DNA of 64,000 nt from Tumebacillus_A lipolyticus (GCF_042682745.1 NZ_JBHUIO010000011.1:248001-312000); one strand, 5' to 3'; positions 33,991 through 42,771 are shown, counted from the stretch's first letter. The notes: generated by a model not told the origin, from the letters alone. Numbers and translations are program-made.

Positions 33991-36867
33991 TTAATCAAAC
34001 GGGTAGTACGAGATAAAAAACTCAAGCTCGATGTCGGTCACCTGGCTGATGTCTCTGCCCGCGTTGTTTTCCTCTGCGACTTCGATCTGCCAAAATGTGA
34101 ACGGGCCGACCAGCGCGTAGGAGACAGCCCGCGTCTGATCGGAACCTCCCCCGCCGAGCTGCACGCTCACGCCCATCTGTCCGTCCGTCTTGACGCGGCG
34201 ATCGGAGATCTGGTACACGAAGTCCGCATTGCGCGGCTTGTGTTTAAACCGATACAGATCGCCCTGCAGATCGGTGATCTCCTCTTCGCCCGTATGCGTG
34301 ATCTTCACGTGCAGCAGATCATCTTCCGTCTTCGCGCCATGAATCCACGCTCGCACTTTCTCGACGCGAACATTCGCCCGCCCGGCGAACGGGTTCTCCC
34401 GTTTCAACGTTTCTTTAAGCGCCGTTTCGATCTGAATCACCGCTCGCCCGCTCCGGCGAAACCTGCTCAGCTGCCAGGCGGACAGTTTGACCAGAATGCC
34501 GCGATCGACCTTTGGATCGTAGTGTGGGACACTCGGGTCTGGATAGCGGCTCGGGTTGTTGGCAAACCGCTCCACCGCCTCTGTGAAGCGCTTCAGCAGT
34601 TCGCTGTGGGCAGCGCGCAGCACGGCCGCGTTGATATCGGGAGGTGTTGACCACTCGATCAGCGTTTGCAGCGGGCTTTGATCGGTCACCGCCCAAAAGC
34701 GAAAGGCGTTTGCGGTGAGCGACAGCATCTCCAACACTTGATTGCGCGCCGCATAGTACAGATGGGACAGAAAGGCGGTCAAGTTGAGCGACGTTCCTTT
34801 CAGGTTCGCCAGCGCTTGCCTGTTCAGATCGGCGATCGACAGTTTCGCCTGCTCGACCTGATCGCGATTTTGAAAGAGCAAGGACACGATCGCATTGTAG
34901 GTCAAGATCTCGTTGTTGCGCGCGACGATCGTCTGCACATAATCGTCGACGATCGCTTTAAACTCCTCACCCGCACGCTCAGGCAACTGCGAACTGATCG
35001 AATCTAACAGCCGATCCAGATCTCTTGCTGATGCGATCAGCTTGTTCGCCCCCGGATCGTCCGGTGCGAGCATCCCGTCGAGCTGCACTTTATACCCTTC
35101 GACCAGCGAGCCAAAGCTGTCTTTGATCGCGCGAATGCTCTTGATCAGATATCTCGTCTCGACCTTCTCCTCCTTGAGGTTGCTGTACTGGGAGTACAGC
35201 ACAAGCGCCCCTTCCCCCAGATAGATCAGCGGCGCTTCTGGCGCGAAGGCGATCATCGAAAGCGCGGAGAAAATTTCGCGGATGGCGAAATTTTCTAAGT
35301 TGATCCGATCTTCGATCTGCCGCTCCAGCCTGTCGATCGCCTCGAGCAACGCCTCTTTTTTATCGGGCAAGGCGATCTCATATCGCTGGATGACACCGGC
35401 CGAAGCGGAGATCAGCTTTCGCAAATCCTCGACGTTCGCACCTGCCTGCGCGATGATCGACTCGCCATAGCTCCGCGCATGGTCAAGATAATCTCGAAGC
35501 TGGACAGCCTGATCCAAGCGATCATAATATTGCTGATAGACTGCTTCCAACTTTTCAAAATCATCGATCATCCGATTCAATATGCCTTCATACAGCGTGT
35601 AAGAGGCGAGCGGCGCATACTGCCTGTCATAGCCAAAAGCATCCTGCCCCAAGTTGAGCCGAGTCAAATAGTGTGAGGCTTGCTGATGAATGCAAGCGAG
35701 TTGGGCGACGCTGTTGTACGCGCCAAAAGCGGATTCGACCTCCTGATAATGTTTGAACAGCAGATGGTCAGGTTGCAGGTTGACGAACGGAGCGGTTCGC
35801 TCCTGCAAGCGTTTGAACAGCGTCCACACATCCTGTACGCTCTCCGTCACACGCGGGTTCAACGTCAAGTACATCAACTTCGCCTTCTCCAGCAGCATCG
35901 CACACTGGTGGGGATGAACGAACAGAAACTGCTCCCACTTCCAGCCGACCAGCAGCTCTGGAGAACCTTCGAGCACAAGCGCATGCTCTCCATCCATCCC
36001 GGAGATGCCGTTTGTGCCTGGGCGAACGCGTCCAGAGCCATGCGTTCCGTACGCTCCGCCGAGCGTATAGAGGTTGTGCCGCGCTTCCAGCTGCCAAGCG
36101 TCCGCAAGGTCGAGCAACAAACTTCCCGCTGTGCGCAGAGATTCGCCGAATTCAGCCTGATCGACGATCATGGCTGCTGCTTCGAGTTTCGCCTTTACGC
36201 TTTTGACCGCTTCCGCCTGCGGAAACTGGCTGAGCAGCGCGCGCAAATCTGCCTTTTGCACGACAAGATCTTGCTTGTGATAGATCGTGACGAGCTCTTC
36301 GGTCAGGCGGTTGTACGGATGAACGACCAGCGCGACCACCTGCCCGCCATCGCCGCCATTCCCTCCATCCCCGGCGGAGGTAAACATCTCTTCATGCTCT
36401 TTGTCGGAAGGAATCGAGCTTCCTTCCTGCCCATCGCCCCCCTTGCCACCTGTCGCATCGACCGCCAGAAATGGCCGTTCGGTCGAGACTGTCTCCGCGT
36501 ACAAAAACAGATCGCCGCCCGCCTCACCATCACCGCCTCGCGCCCCTTTGACAGTTGGATCGAGGTTCGGCCCATCCGATTCGCTGCCATCCGCTCCCGC
36601 CGTGCTGATCAACCCCAGCGGCTTCCCCGCGTCAATCCGGTGCGCCGCAAGGATGCCTGTCCGCAGGCTGAACGTCCCGTAGAGCGACACTTGCTCCGCA
36701 TAGATCGCAAGCGAGCTGTAAGCTGACTGATCTGCTCCGATCTCCGAACCTTTGCCGAGCTTCAACACATCTTCGGTCGATAAGAGGATCAATTTGCCCT
36801 CGATGTCCACCGAGAGCAAGCTCTCCCTTTTTTGTGACAACAGCACTTGCGCAGCGCCCTCACCCAT
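33991..36867 (-). CDS. Unknown 958-residue protein with Gly-rich segment and long helices (second gene of P47-like operon)
   Basis: I recognise no family. Residues 1-90 are beta-rich (KLILLSTEDVLKLGKGSEIG). Residues 85-185 contain repeated GGDG/GGNGGDGG turns (KGARGGDGEAGG, ATGGKGGDGQEG, GDGGNGGDGG), as in parallel beta-helix or Gly-rich surface proteins. Residues about 300-700 are mostly long amphipathic helices, with one hydrophobic helix at about 540-560. Residues about 740-958 look like beta sandwiches, ending DISQVTDIELEFFISYYPFD. No signal peptide. It overlaps the P47-like gene by 8 nt, so expression is coupled. Distant similarity to large toxin subunits is only an impression. Confidence 0.8.
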   Translation of the reverse strand: MGEGAAQVLLSQKRESLLSVDIEGKLILLSTEDVLKLGKGSEIGADQSAYSSLAIYAEQVSLYGTFSLRTGILAAHRIDAGKPLGLISTAGADGSESDGPNLDPTVKGARGGDGEAGGDLFLYAETVSTERPFLAVDATGGKGGDGQEGSSIPSDKEHEEMFTSAGDGGNGGDGGQVVALVVHPYNRLTEELVTIYHKQDLVVQKADLRALLSQFPQAEAVKSVKAKLEAAAMIVDQAEFGESLRTAGSLLLDLADAWQLEARHNLYTLGGAYGTHGSGRVRPGTNGISGMDGEHALVLEGSPELLVGWKWEQFLFVHPHQCAMLLEKAKLMYLTLNPRVTESVQDVWTLFKRLQERTAPFVNLQPDHLLFKHYQEVESAFGAYNSVAQLACIHQQASHYLTRLNLGQDAFGYDRQYAPLASYTLYEGILNRMIDDFEKLEAVYQQYYDRLDQAVQLRDYLDHARSYGESIIAQAGANVEDLRKLISASAGVIQRYEIALPDKKEALLEAIDRLERQIEDRINLENFAIREIFSALSMIAFAPEAPLIYLGEGALVLYSQYSNLKEEKVETRYLIKSIRAIKDSFGSLVEGYKVQLDGMLAPDDPGANKLIASARDLDRLLDSISSQLPERAGEEFKAIVDDYVQTIVARNNEILTYNAIVSLLFQNRDQVEQAKLSIADLNRQALANLKGTSLNLTAFLSHLYYAARNQVLEMLSLTANAFRFWAVTDQSPLQTLIEWSTPPDINAAVLRAAHSELLKRFTEAVERFANNPSRYPDPSVPHYDPKVDRGILVKLSAWQLSRFRRSGRAVIQIETALKETLKRENPFAGRANVRVEKVRAWIHGAKTEDDLLHVKITHTGEEEITDLQGDLYRFKHKPRNADFVYQISDRRVKTDGQMGVSVQLGGGGSDQTRAVSYALVGPFTFWQIEVAEENNAGRDISQVTDIELEFFISYYPFD

Positions 36868-38410
36868 TGGACACCTCGACGATGTGACCGACCAGGATCA
36901 GATCGCGCGGAACGTGAATGCCCGCTTGATGATCGAACGCAATCACCTTTTTGCCTGGCATCAACAGGTTGGTCGCTCGAAAATAGTTGATCGCCTCCAG
37001 ATCGAAGGAGATCTCCGGCAAGTTGGAGTACACCTGTTTTTGCACAAAGCGAACCGCTTTCGAATCTCCACCAAAGCTCCCCGATGGAAACCCCTCGACA
37101 CTCACCTTGTAATCTTCATTCTCCGTGCGAAAGCTGAGCGTGATCTCCTCATCGTTCAGGGTGACGATCTCGCGCAAAAGATACGTCTTATCCAGCGCGA
37201 CCTTGACCTTCGCCTTTCCGTCCGAATAATGTCCACCATGACCGCCGATCGTAAATCTCGTCCATTTGACCTCCGTCCGCTGTTCCATCTCGACCTGAAG
37301 CGAGTCGGTGCTGAAGGCGAATCGAAATGGCTTGCCTCCTAAGTCCAATTTCAGAGCATCTACGGTGATGTCTTCAGCGAAGTCGAATACATTGCCCCAT
37401 TTTGCGTTGACCGTTTTGTCAAAATGAGCGGTCGTAACCGCCCCCGTCTCGACAGATATGTCTTCGGCGATCGAGCGGAAACCGATCTTTGACAGCGCCT
37501 GTTGCAAGTAGACGCGCGCGACAAATTCATGGGAGAGGATCAGGCTGGCTGTGTAGCCTTTGGGAATCGGTTGGAGCGTACCGTCTCCCAGATCAAAACT
37601 CGAATTCGCCTTCCCCCCTTCGCCTCCGCTGTTCTCCGTTGCGATGAACAAGCTCAAAATGCCAGGCCCGCTCTGCTCAGCTTGGCTCGTCGAAAATACA
37701 AACTTTTTCGGTACGATTGTAAAGCGATTTTCGCCTACAGAATCGTTGTTCAGTGACGTGAGCGACCACTCAAGCTCATCGACATATTGATTAAAATAAG
37801 AATTGATCTCACGGACGATCACAGCCAGATCGCTTTTGTCTTCCTTCTTGGGCTCCGGGTCGATCTTAAACGAAGTGCCGAGCTCGCTTTTGAAATGCAG
37901 AAATACGTTTGCCTGCTGCCCATCCTCACGAAATTGAACCACTTGACCGCTCTTCTTCATCCCTTCCGCATCGTCTCCGACGATCGCTGCAAGCGATACG
38001 ATCGCCAGCAAGCGGTACTGATTTTCAGGAAGGTCGTATTCGGTCAACAGCTTACCATCCTCTTTGCGCACCATGTTGCGCCCCTTCACCAGCGGGAGCT
38101 TTAGTTGACACAGGCCGTTCTGACTGAGAAACTCGATCGTTGGAGCTGCAAAGGAGAGTTCGTACGTGCTGATATAGGTTTCACGTGTGAAGCGATCCAC
38201 CTCTTCGTTGGAAAATGTAAACTGACTGATCAATTTGCTTTTCCCATAGTGGTCAGCCAACACTTCGTTCAGCTTGTCCACATGGTAGGAACAGATGATG
38301 TCCCATTTGTTGGTGGTGCCATCTTTTGCTTCCGCCATCGCCTTTAGCAGCACCTCATAATCTGGAAGAGAATCTTCGACGTTCATCATGTCTGGCTGAC
38401 TCATCGACAT
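36860..38410 (-). CDS. P-47/TULIP-like protein (first gene of operon)
   Basis: The 516-residue protein resembles the clostridial P-47/OrfX TULIP family: an early NKWDIICSYHVDKLNEVL (family WD-x-V-x-A...VN-x-x-L) and YELSFAAPTIEFLSQNGLCQLKLPLVKG. Beta-rich repeats follow, and a C-terminal NYFRATNLLMPGKKVIAF plus IHVPRDLILVGHIVEV. TULIP folds bind lipids; P-47 and OrfX proteins accompany botulinum and insecticidal neurotoxins. No signal peptide, as in that family. ATG 38410 has GGAGG 7 nt upstream; the longer N terminus lacks a site. It is the first gene of the operon, with promoter and palindrome upstream. Family placement is by motif only. Confidence 0.65.
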   Translation of the reverse strand: MSMSQPDMMNVEDSLPDYEVLLKAMAEAKDGTTNKWDIICSYHVDKLNEVLADHYGKSKLISQFTFSNEEVDRFTRETYISTYELSFAAPTIEFLSQNGLCQLKLPLVKGRNMVRKEDGKLLTEYDLPENQYRLLAIVSLAAIVGDDAEGMKKSGQVVQFREDGQQANVFLHFKSELGTSFKIDPEPKKEDKSDLAVIVREINSYFNQYVDELEWSLTSLNNDSVGENRFTIVPKKFVFSTSQAEQSGPGILSLFIATENSGGEGGKANSSFDLGDGTLQPIPKGYTASLILSHEFVARVYLQQALSKIGFRSIAEDISVETGAVTTAHFDKTVNAKWGNVFDFAEDITVDALKLDLGGKPFRFAFSTDSLQVEMEQRTEVKWTRFTIGGHGGHYSDGKAKVKVALDKTYLLREIVTLNDEEITLSFRTENEDYKVSVEGFPSGSFGGDSKAVRFVQKQVYSNLPEISFDLEAINYFRATNLLMPGKKVIAFDHQAGIHVPRDLILVGHIVEVSNG

Positions 38411-38422
38411 AAAATCCCTCCA

Positions 38423-38438
38423 ACACCACTTGTAGTGT
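38423..38438. promoter_or_regulatory. Candidate operator (imperfect palindrome)
   Basis: A 16-bp sequence matches its own complement at 12 of 16 positions (ACACTACAAGTGGTGT on the minus strand). It sits at the predicted transcription start between the -10 box and the ribosome binding site. Confidence 0.45.
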
Positions 38439-38443
38439 AATTT

Positions 38444-38472
38444 ATTATATTTCACAATTCTGTATAATGAAA
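38444..38472 (-). promoter_or_regulatory. Promoter of the P47-like operon
   Basis: On the minus strand TTTCAT (38467-38472), a 17-nt spacer and a perfect TATAAT (38444-38449) in an AT-rich stretch. The -35 is weak, so an activator may be needed. 38473-38597 holds no gene that I can see. Confidence 0.6.
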
Positions 38473-38597
38473 TATAATTTTAACCTCAATATCAATATTT
38501 TTAGAAAAAGTATACCCAACGCAATCAAAGTCACTTTCACTTCGCTTTTCGTACGCTCGTTGGACTCCACCCACCCTGAGCATCACCTTCCCGCTCA

Positions 38598-38627
38598 ACA
38601 AAAAAGAGACGGCAACCGCGCCGTCCC
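38598..38627 (-). terminator. Terminator after prmA and NUDIX remnant
   Basis: GACGGC/GCCGTC with TCTTTTTTG on the minus strand. It directly follows the TAG of the remnant. Confidence 0.85.
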
Positions 38628-38764
38628 TACAATTTCTCCTGCAATAGCTTCAATAGACCTTGTGGATACAAGAGCTGCTCGCCGTTGGCAAACTTTTCGA
38701 GCGGCATCCAGACCGCCTCGTTGAGCTGATCTCCAAAGCGACAGGGCGCGGTTGAGCGCGCGTC
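38627..38764 (-). pseudogene. C-terminal remnant of a NUDIX hydrolase
   Basis: A 45-codon frame without a usable start reads CRFGDQLNEAVWMPLEKF and then NGEQLLYPQGLLKLLQEKL before TAG. This is the typical tail of MutT/NUDIX proteins (strand EVxWxPLxxL, then a Leu-rich final helix). The NUDIX box and the N-terminal two thirds are missing: the remnant begins at the prmA stop codon itself. Its stop and terminator are intact. A deletion fusing the 3' ends of two adjacent genes is the simplest reading. Confidence 0.6.
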
Positions 38765-39680
38765 ATCGCTTCACCGCAAGCGTCACCCACTCATCCCCTT
38801 GCCTGCGCTCGACTGTCGAGTACCCAGCAGTAGCAAAATGGCTGACCACCTGCTCCTCCATCCACTCGACAATGCCGGAGAGCAGCAGCATGCCATCCTC
38901 CTTGACGATTCTCGACAGCAGCTGCTCAAGCTCGATCGCCTCTTTGCCGCCGATGTTGACCGCCACCAGGTCATAATGGCGCTCCACCTCGGCAAACTGG
39001 GCAAAAACATCCCCGATGCAAACTTCGATGCCCCCCAGTTCGTTCAACTCCATGTGGTAGTCGAGGCTGCTCGCAGTCGAAGGGTTGAGATCGACGGCGA
39101 CCACTTCTGCCGCTCCCTTTTTCCTCGCCAACAGGCTCAAGATGCCTGAGCCTGCCCCGAGATCTGCCACTCGATCTCCCGCTCGCACCAGCTTGTCGAT
39201 CAATTCCAGACAGTGGCGCGTCGTCGGGTGCATCCCTGTTCCGAACGCTGCTGCCGGCTCGATCAGGATCGTCAGCTCTCCAGACTCGCGCACCTCATCC
39301 CACGGAGGGCGAACCATCAGCCCAGGGCGCACCTCCAAGGCGGTAAACTGGTAGACCGGGTCTTCTGTCACCGCTTGCGGCACGCTCACTTCGACCGAAT
39401 GGACCAACTCGCCAAGCGAGCTTCGCATCTGTTCGCCAAGCATCGCCAGCCCTTCTGGCGAAAGCTCTTCTGCTCGCTCCTCATACGCGCGCAAGACGGT
39501 CTGCTCCGTCTCCAGCTCCTGATAGCCATAGCCATCCTCGGTCACAAACGTTTCAAACGGCGCATCCTGCCAGACATATTCGATCCCGCGCATCTGCAGC
39601 GCCGCGATCGCTTCTTCCGCTCGCACCGTATCGACAGTCAAACGGTATTCGATATAGCGAGCTTCCTCTTCCATTTTCAT
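38763..39680 (-). CDS. prmA: PrmA-like methyltransferase (ribosomal protein L11 methyltransferase family)
   Basis: The 305-residue protein has a PrmA-type N-terminal region and a class I SAM methyltransferase domain (about 140-305). Motifs are AAAFGTGMHPTTRHCLELI (family DPGxAFGTGxHxTT), VADLGAGSGILSLLA (motif I), VVAVDLNP and VAVNIGGKEAIELEQLL, which replaces the usual NILA motif. PrmA trimethylates Lys residues of ribosomal protein L11. The altered motifs make it a diverged member, so the substrate is less certain. Its stop codon is fused to the NUDIX remnant. Start ATG 39680 follows AAGGAGC. Confidence 0.78.
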   Translation of the reverse strand: MKMEEEARYIEYRLTVDTVRAEEAIAALQMRGIEYVWQDAPFETFVTEDGYGYQELETEQTVLRAYEERAEELSPEGLAMLGEQMRSSLGELVHSVEVSVPQAVTEDPVYQFTALEVRPGLMVRPPWDEVRESGELTILIEPAAAFGTGMHPTTRHCLELIDKLVRAGDRVADLGAGSGILSLLARKKGAAEVVAVDLNPSTASSLDYHMELNELGGIEVCIGDVFAQFAEVERHYDLVAVNIGGKEAIELEQLLSRIVKEDGMLLLSGIVEWMEEQVVSHFATAGYSTVERRQGDEWVTLAVKR

Positions 39681-39783
39681 CCTGACTTGCTCCTTTCGCT
39701 TCGCATCCTAGCGGCCGTCGCTTGCTCCTGCCCCCCGCTCTTGATAAAATCGACCCATCTACCACTAAAGGAGGGGTTACACC

Positions 39784-40155
39784 TTGAATCGAGACCAAGT
39801 GCCACCAGTTGGAACTCCCGTGCCCTATGAAGTGGTCACGCGCGCCAAAGATCTTCCCCAAGCGGTCATCGACTGCGCCGATCGCGCGATGTTCACCCCT
39901 GGCCTGCAAGTGCTGTCTGAAGGGGATGCCACCTATGCGATCCTCACGGCGAGCGAGCGCCCGACCGGCGGATTCACCCTGGAGCCGGTCTCTGCGATCG
40001 CAGGCGAAAGCGGCGTGGAGCTCACCGTCAAGCTGGTGCGTCCGAAGCCGGGCATGATGCTCCTCGACGCGATCACCTACCCGCAGTTGATCTTGCGCTT
40101 TTCGAACGTTTCGCTGCCTGTCGTGCTGCTCAATCAGGAGGAGCTGACCCGCTGA
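39784..40155 (+). CDS. PrcB C-terminal-like domain protein
   Basis: The 123-residue protein matches the PrcB_C pattern: YAILTASERPTGGFTLEPVSAIAGESGVELTVKLVRPKPGM, then AITYPQLILRF. PrcB-type domains occur as secreted or protease-linked modules. This copy has no signal peptide, so it appears cytosolic unless secreted by another route. The TTG 39784 start follows AAAGGAGGGG at 10 nt. It is monocistronic with a strong terminator. Function unknown. Confidence 0.72.
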   Translation: MNRDQVPPVGTPVPYEVVTRAKDLPQAVIDCADRAMFTPGLQVLSEGDATYAILTASERPTGGFTLEPVSAIAGESGVELTVKLVRPKPGMMLLDAITYPQLILRFSNVSLPVVLLNQEELTR

Positions 40156-40168
40156 TTCCGCTCCGGTT

Positions 40169-40204
40169 GCGAGCAGCTCTGATCGCCTGATCGGAGCTGC
40201 TCGC
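40169..40204. terminator. Terminator between PrcB-like gene and hisS
   Basis: GCGAGCAGCTC-GATC/GATC-GAGCTGCTCGC hairpin with weak T tail. It lies between convergent genes. Confidence 0.75.
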
Positions 40205-40235
40205 TTTCTGTTCCAACTGAGCGCCTGGCGGTCGA

Positions 40236-41486
40236 TCAGCCTTCGATCCGGTACAGCAGCTCTTCCAGCGTCATCCGCTCTTGCGTCCCCGTCGCCAGCT
40301 CCTTGACCAACAGCTTTCCAGCTGCCAATTCCTCATCTCCTGCGATCAGCGCATAGGTCGCTTGCAAGCGGTCGGCACGCTTCAGCGCGCTCTTGAGCCC
40401 CTTGCCGGCAAAATCCCGCTCGACCACCAGCCCTGCCTGCCGCAATTCCTGCAACAGCGGAAGCACTGCGATCTCCGCCCGATCTCCGAGCGGTATCAGG
40501 TACAGATCCACGCGGTCTTCGCCGCCCAGCGCAGGTGCGCCCTGCTCTTCCAGCAACAGCAGCGCTCGCTCCAAGCCGATGCCGAAGCCCACAGCGGGCA
40601 GCTCGATCTCCCCTAACTCCGCATAGAGGCTGTTGTACCTTCCGCCTGCCGCAACGGTTGAGCGGGAAGCGGTCATCACTTCGAACACCGTCCGCGTGTA
40701 GTAGTCGATGCCACGCACCAGCCGCGCATCGATCTCGCAGGGAAGCCCGAGCGCTTCCAGCCCCTGCACGACGCCGGCAAAGTGCGTTTGGCACTCTTCG
40801 CACAGGCAGTCTTGGATCGACGGAGCGCCGAGCAGGGCAGCCTGGCAACAGGAGTTTTTGCAATCGAGAATCCGCAGCGGGTTTTTCTTCGCCCGGCGGT
40901 TGCAGTCTTCGCACATTCCCGTCAGGCGAAGCTCCAGATAGTCGAGCAGCGCTTCCCGATACTGGCTGCGGCAGGAGGCACAGCCCACGCTGTTCAGCGC
41001 GACCGTCAGCTCTTTCGCCCCGATCGCCCCGTAAAAGCTCATGATCAGCGCGATCATCTCCACCTCCGCGGCAGGCGACAGGCTGCCCACCATCTCCACG
41101 CCAAACTGGTGATGCTGTCGCAGCCTTCCCACCCCAGGACGTTCATAGCGAAACATCGGGGCGATGTATGACAGCTTCAGCGGCAGCATTTCCGCATAGA
41201 GCTTGTTTTCTAAAACGGCCCGCGCCACCGGAGCGGTTCCTTCCGGACGCAGTGTCAGACTGCGCCCGCCCTTATCGAGAAATGTGTACATCTCCTTTTC
41301 CACGATGTCAGTACCATCCCCAACACCGCGCAAAAACAGTTCGGTGTGCTCAAACATCGGAGTGCGAATTTCTTGGACATGGAAATGAGCGCACACCTCT
41401 CTTGCGATCTGTTCGAGCTTTTGCCAATCACGAGCTTGGCGTGGCAATAGATCTGCGGTGCCACGCGGACGATTGATTCGTTCCAT
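40236..41486 (-). CDS. hisS: Histidyl-tRNA synthetase
   Basis: The 416-residue class II synthetase has RPRGTADLLP, the motif 2 region MFRYERPGVGRLRQHHQFGVE, the His-specific LVRGIDYYTRTVFEV and AAGGRYNSL, and motif 3 VGFGIGLERALLLLEE. A Cys-rich insertion is seen at about 190-245 (CASC, CEDCNRR, DCKNSCC, CLCEEC) in the form common to Bacillota HisS. The anticodon-binding domain follows at 325-416. ATG 41486 has GGAGG 10 nt upstream. It is controlled by a T-box leader. Confidence 0.95.
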   Translation of the reverse strand: MERINRPRGTADLLPRQARDWQKLEQIAREVCAHFHVQEIRTPMFEHTELFLRGVGDGTDIVEKEMYTFLDKGGRSLTLRPEGTAPVARAVLENKLYAEMLPLKLSYIAPMFRYERPGVGRLRQHHQFGVEMVGSLSPAAEVEMIALIMSFYGAIGAKELTVALNSVGCASCRSQYREALLDYLELRLTGMCEDCNRRAKKNPLRILDCKNSCCQAALLGAPSIQDCLCEECQTHFAGVVQGLEALGLPCEIDARLVRGIDYYTRTVFEVMTASRSTVAAGGRYNSLYAELGEIELPAVGFGIGLERALLLLEEQGAPALGGEDRVDLYLIPLGDRAEIAVLPLLQELRQAGLVVERDFAGKGLKSALKRADRLQATYALIAGDEELAAGKLLVKELATGTQERMTLEELLYRIEG

Positions 41487-41522
41487 CTCCTTTACGCCTC
41501 CTCCAAAGAATGTTGAGCAAAT

Positions 41523-41850
41523 AAAAAAACTCCCCTCCCACAACGGGACGAGAGATTGCTCGCGGTACCACCCATCTTGCTATGCACGCATCCGATCGGA
41601 AGCGCACATAACCACTCATCAGGGGTCAAAACGACTAACCCCCCTTCCGCTGATAACGGTGGAAGTCTCCGGTGACGTCTACTGCGCAGTCGAAAACAGC
41701 GGTTCGGGCCACAGCTCAAGGGGGTGTTTCCACGATCACTGCCGACCGGTTCGCACCCTCCACCGGCTCTCTGCACGACATGATGACCTGTACTTTTCCC
41801 TTTCAAAGCTCTTGCATCAAGATGGAATTTGTCTTTTATTGTAGGCAGAC
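41523..41850 (-). promoter_or_regulatory. T-box leader of hisS
   Basis: On the minus strand GGGTGGTACCGCG (41561-41574) is the canonical T-box that binds the CCA end of uncharged tRNA. A terminator (CTCTCGTCCC/GGGAGGGGAG then TTTTTTT) lies at 41523-41557. The 5' part contains the stem I elements. The leader should respond to uncharged tRNA-His. I did not assign the specifier codon. Confidence 0.93.
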
Positions 41851-41871
41851 TGTCATCCTTTGTCAACCGAC

Positions 41872-41899
41872 TTGCCTTCCGTTTTGTGCCTGATACAAT
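41872..41899 (+). promoter_or_regulatory. Sigma-A promoter of cyclophilin gene
   Basis: TTGCCT and TACAAT with a 16-nt spacer, 40 nt before the start codon. Confidence 0.6.
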
Positions 41900-41939
41900 A
41901 GAGTCAGAACAAGACCTGTACATATTGGAGGAACGAATG

Positions 41940-42599
41940 ATGAACAAGCGCAAATTGTTGCCCTCCCTGCTTGGCGTCGCACTGCTTGCGACCGCGCTGG
42001 TCGGTTGCGGTCAATCGACCGAAGATACACCGAAAAAAGAAGGGTCGGCACCAACAGAGACGCAACCGAAACAGTATGCTACCAAGCCGGAGATGAAGAT
42101 CGACAAGGCAAAAGATTACACCGCCACGATCAAGACGAACAAAGGCGACATCAAGGTAAAGCTCTTCGACGATGAAGCTCCGATCACCGTCAACAACTTC
42201 GTGTTTCTCGCCCGTGAGCATTTTTATGATGGCGTGAAATTTCACCGCGTGATCCAAGATTTCATGATTCAGTCGGGCGATCCGACCGGAACGGGCGCAG
42301 GTGGCCCTGGCTACCGCTTCGAAGATGAACTCCCGCCCGTCAAGCCGTACAAAAAAGGCATCCTCGCGATGGCGAACGCCGGCAAAAACACGAACGGCAG
42401 CCAGTTCTTCATCGGCAGCGGCCCTCGGGCGGATGGCCTGAACAACTTGCCGAACTACACCGTTTTCGGCGAGGTCATCGAAGGAATCGAGACGGTGGAC
42501 AAGATCGCAGCCGTTCCGGTCGGGCCGGGGCCAAGTGGAGAGGAAAGCAAGCCCAAGGAAGAGGTTAAGATCGAAACGGTGACGATCGAAGAAAAATAG
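41940..42599 (+). CDS. Cyclophilin-type peptidyl-prolyl isomerase lipoprotein
   Basis: The 219-residue protein has a lipoprotein signal with lipobox TALVGC at about residue 22, a polar linker (25-60), and a cyclophilin domain (65-215). The domain contains FHRVIQDFMIQSGDPTGTGAGGPGYRFEDE, NGSQFFIGSG and YTVFGEVIEG. The conserved Arg of FHRVI and the QFFI strand are present. It likely folds secreted proteins at the outer face of the membrane. ATG 41940 or 41937 are both behind GGAGG. A terminator follows. Confidence 0.92.
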   Translation: MNKRKLLPSLLGVALLATALVGCGQSTEDTPKKEGSAPTETQPKQYATKPEMKIDKAKDYTATIKTNKGDIKVKLFDDEAPITVNNFVFLAREHFYDGVKFHRVIQDFMIQSGDPTGTGAGGPGYRFEDELPPVKPYKKGILAMANAGKNTNGSQFFIGSGPRADGLNNLPNYTVFGEVIEGIETVDKIAAVPVGPGPSGEESKPKEEVKIETVTIEEK

Positions 42600-42613
42600 C
42601 AGATGAGATCGCT

Positions 42614-42643
42614 GGCTCTCCCCGATGTGGAGAGCCATTTCTC
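42614..42643 (+). terminator. Terminator after cyclophilin gene
   Basis: GGCTCTCC/GGAGAGCC stem with an ATTTCTCATT tail. Confidence 0.65.
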
Positions 42644-42771
42644 ATTCGACAGATTTTCATCTTTCGGTCGATTTCCCGGGAAATTGTCGAAGGAACCGCT
42701 CATTTGCTGACACATCTCCACACGATCGCCCCATAGGATAGAACAACTTGCGATGTGAAAGGAGATTGGAC

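Noticed and set aside
32929..34650. 573-codon plus-strand open frame
   Set aside because: It spans the ends of two minus-strand genes and has no recognisable domain. The minus-strand frames have ribosome sites and coupling.
33991..36867. Assignment as Tc toxin A subunit
   Set aside because: The C-terminal beta domain gives only a vague resemblance. The protein is far shorter than TcA and no TcB or TcC genes are near.
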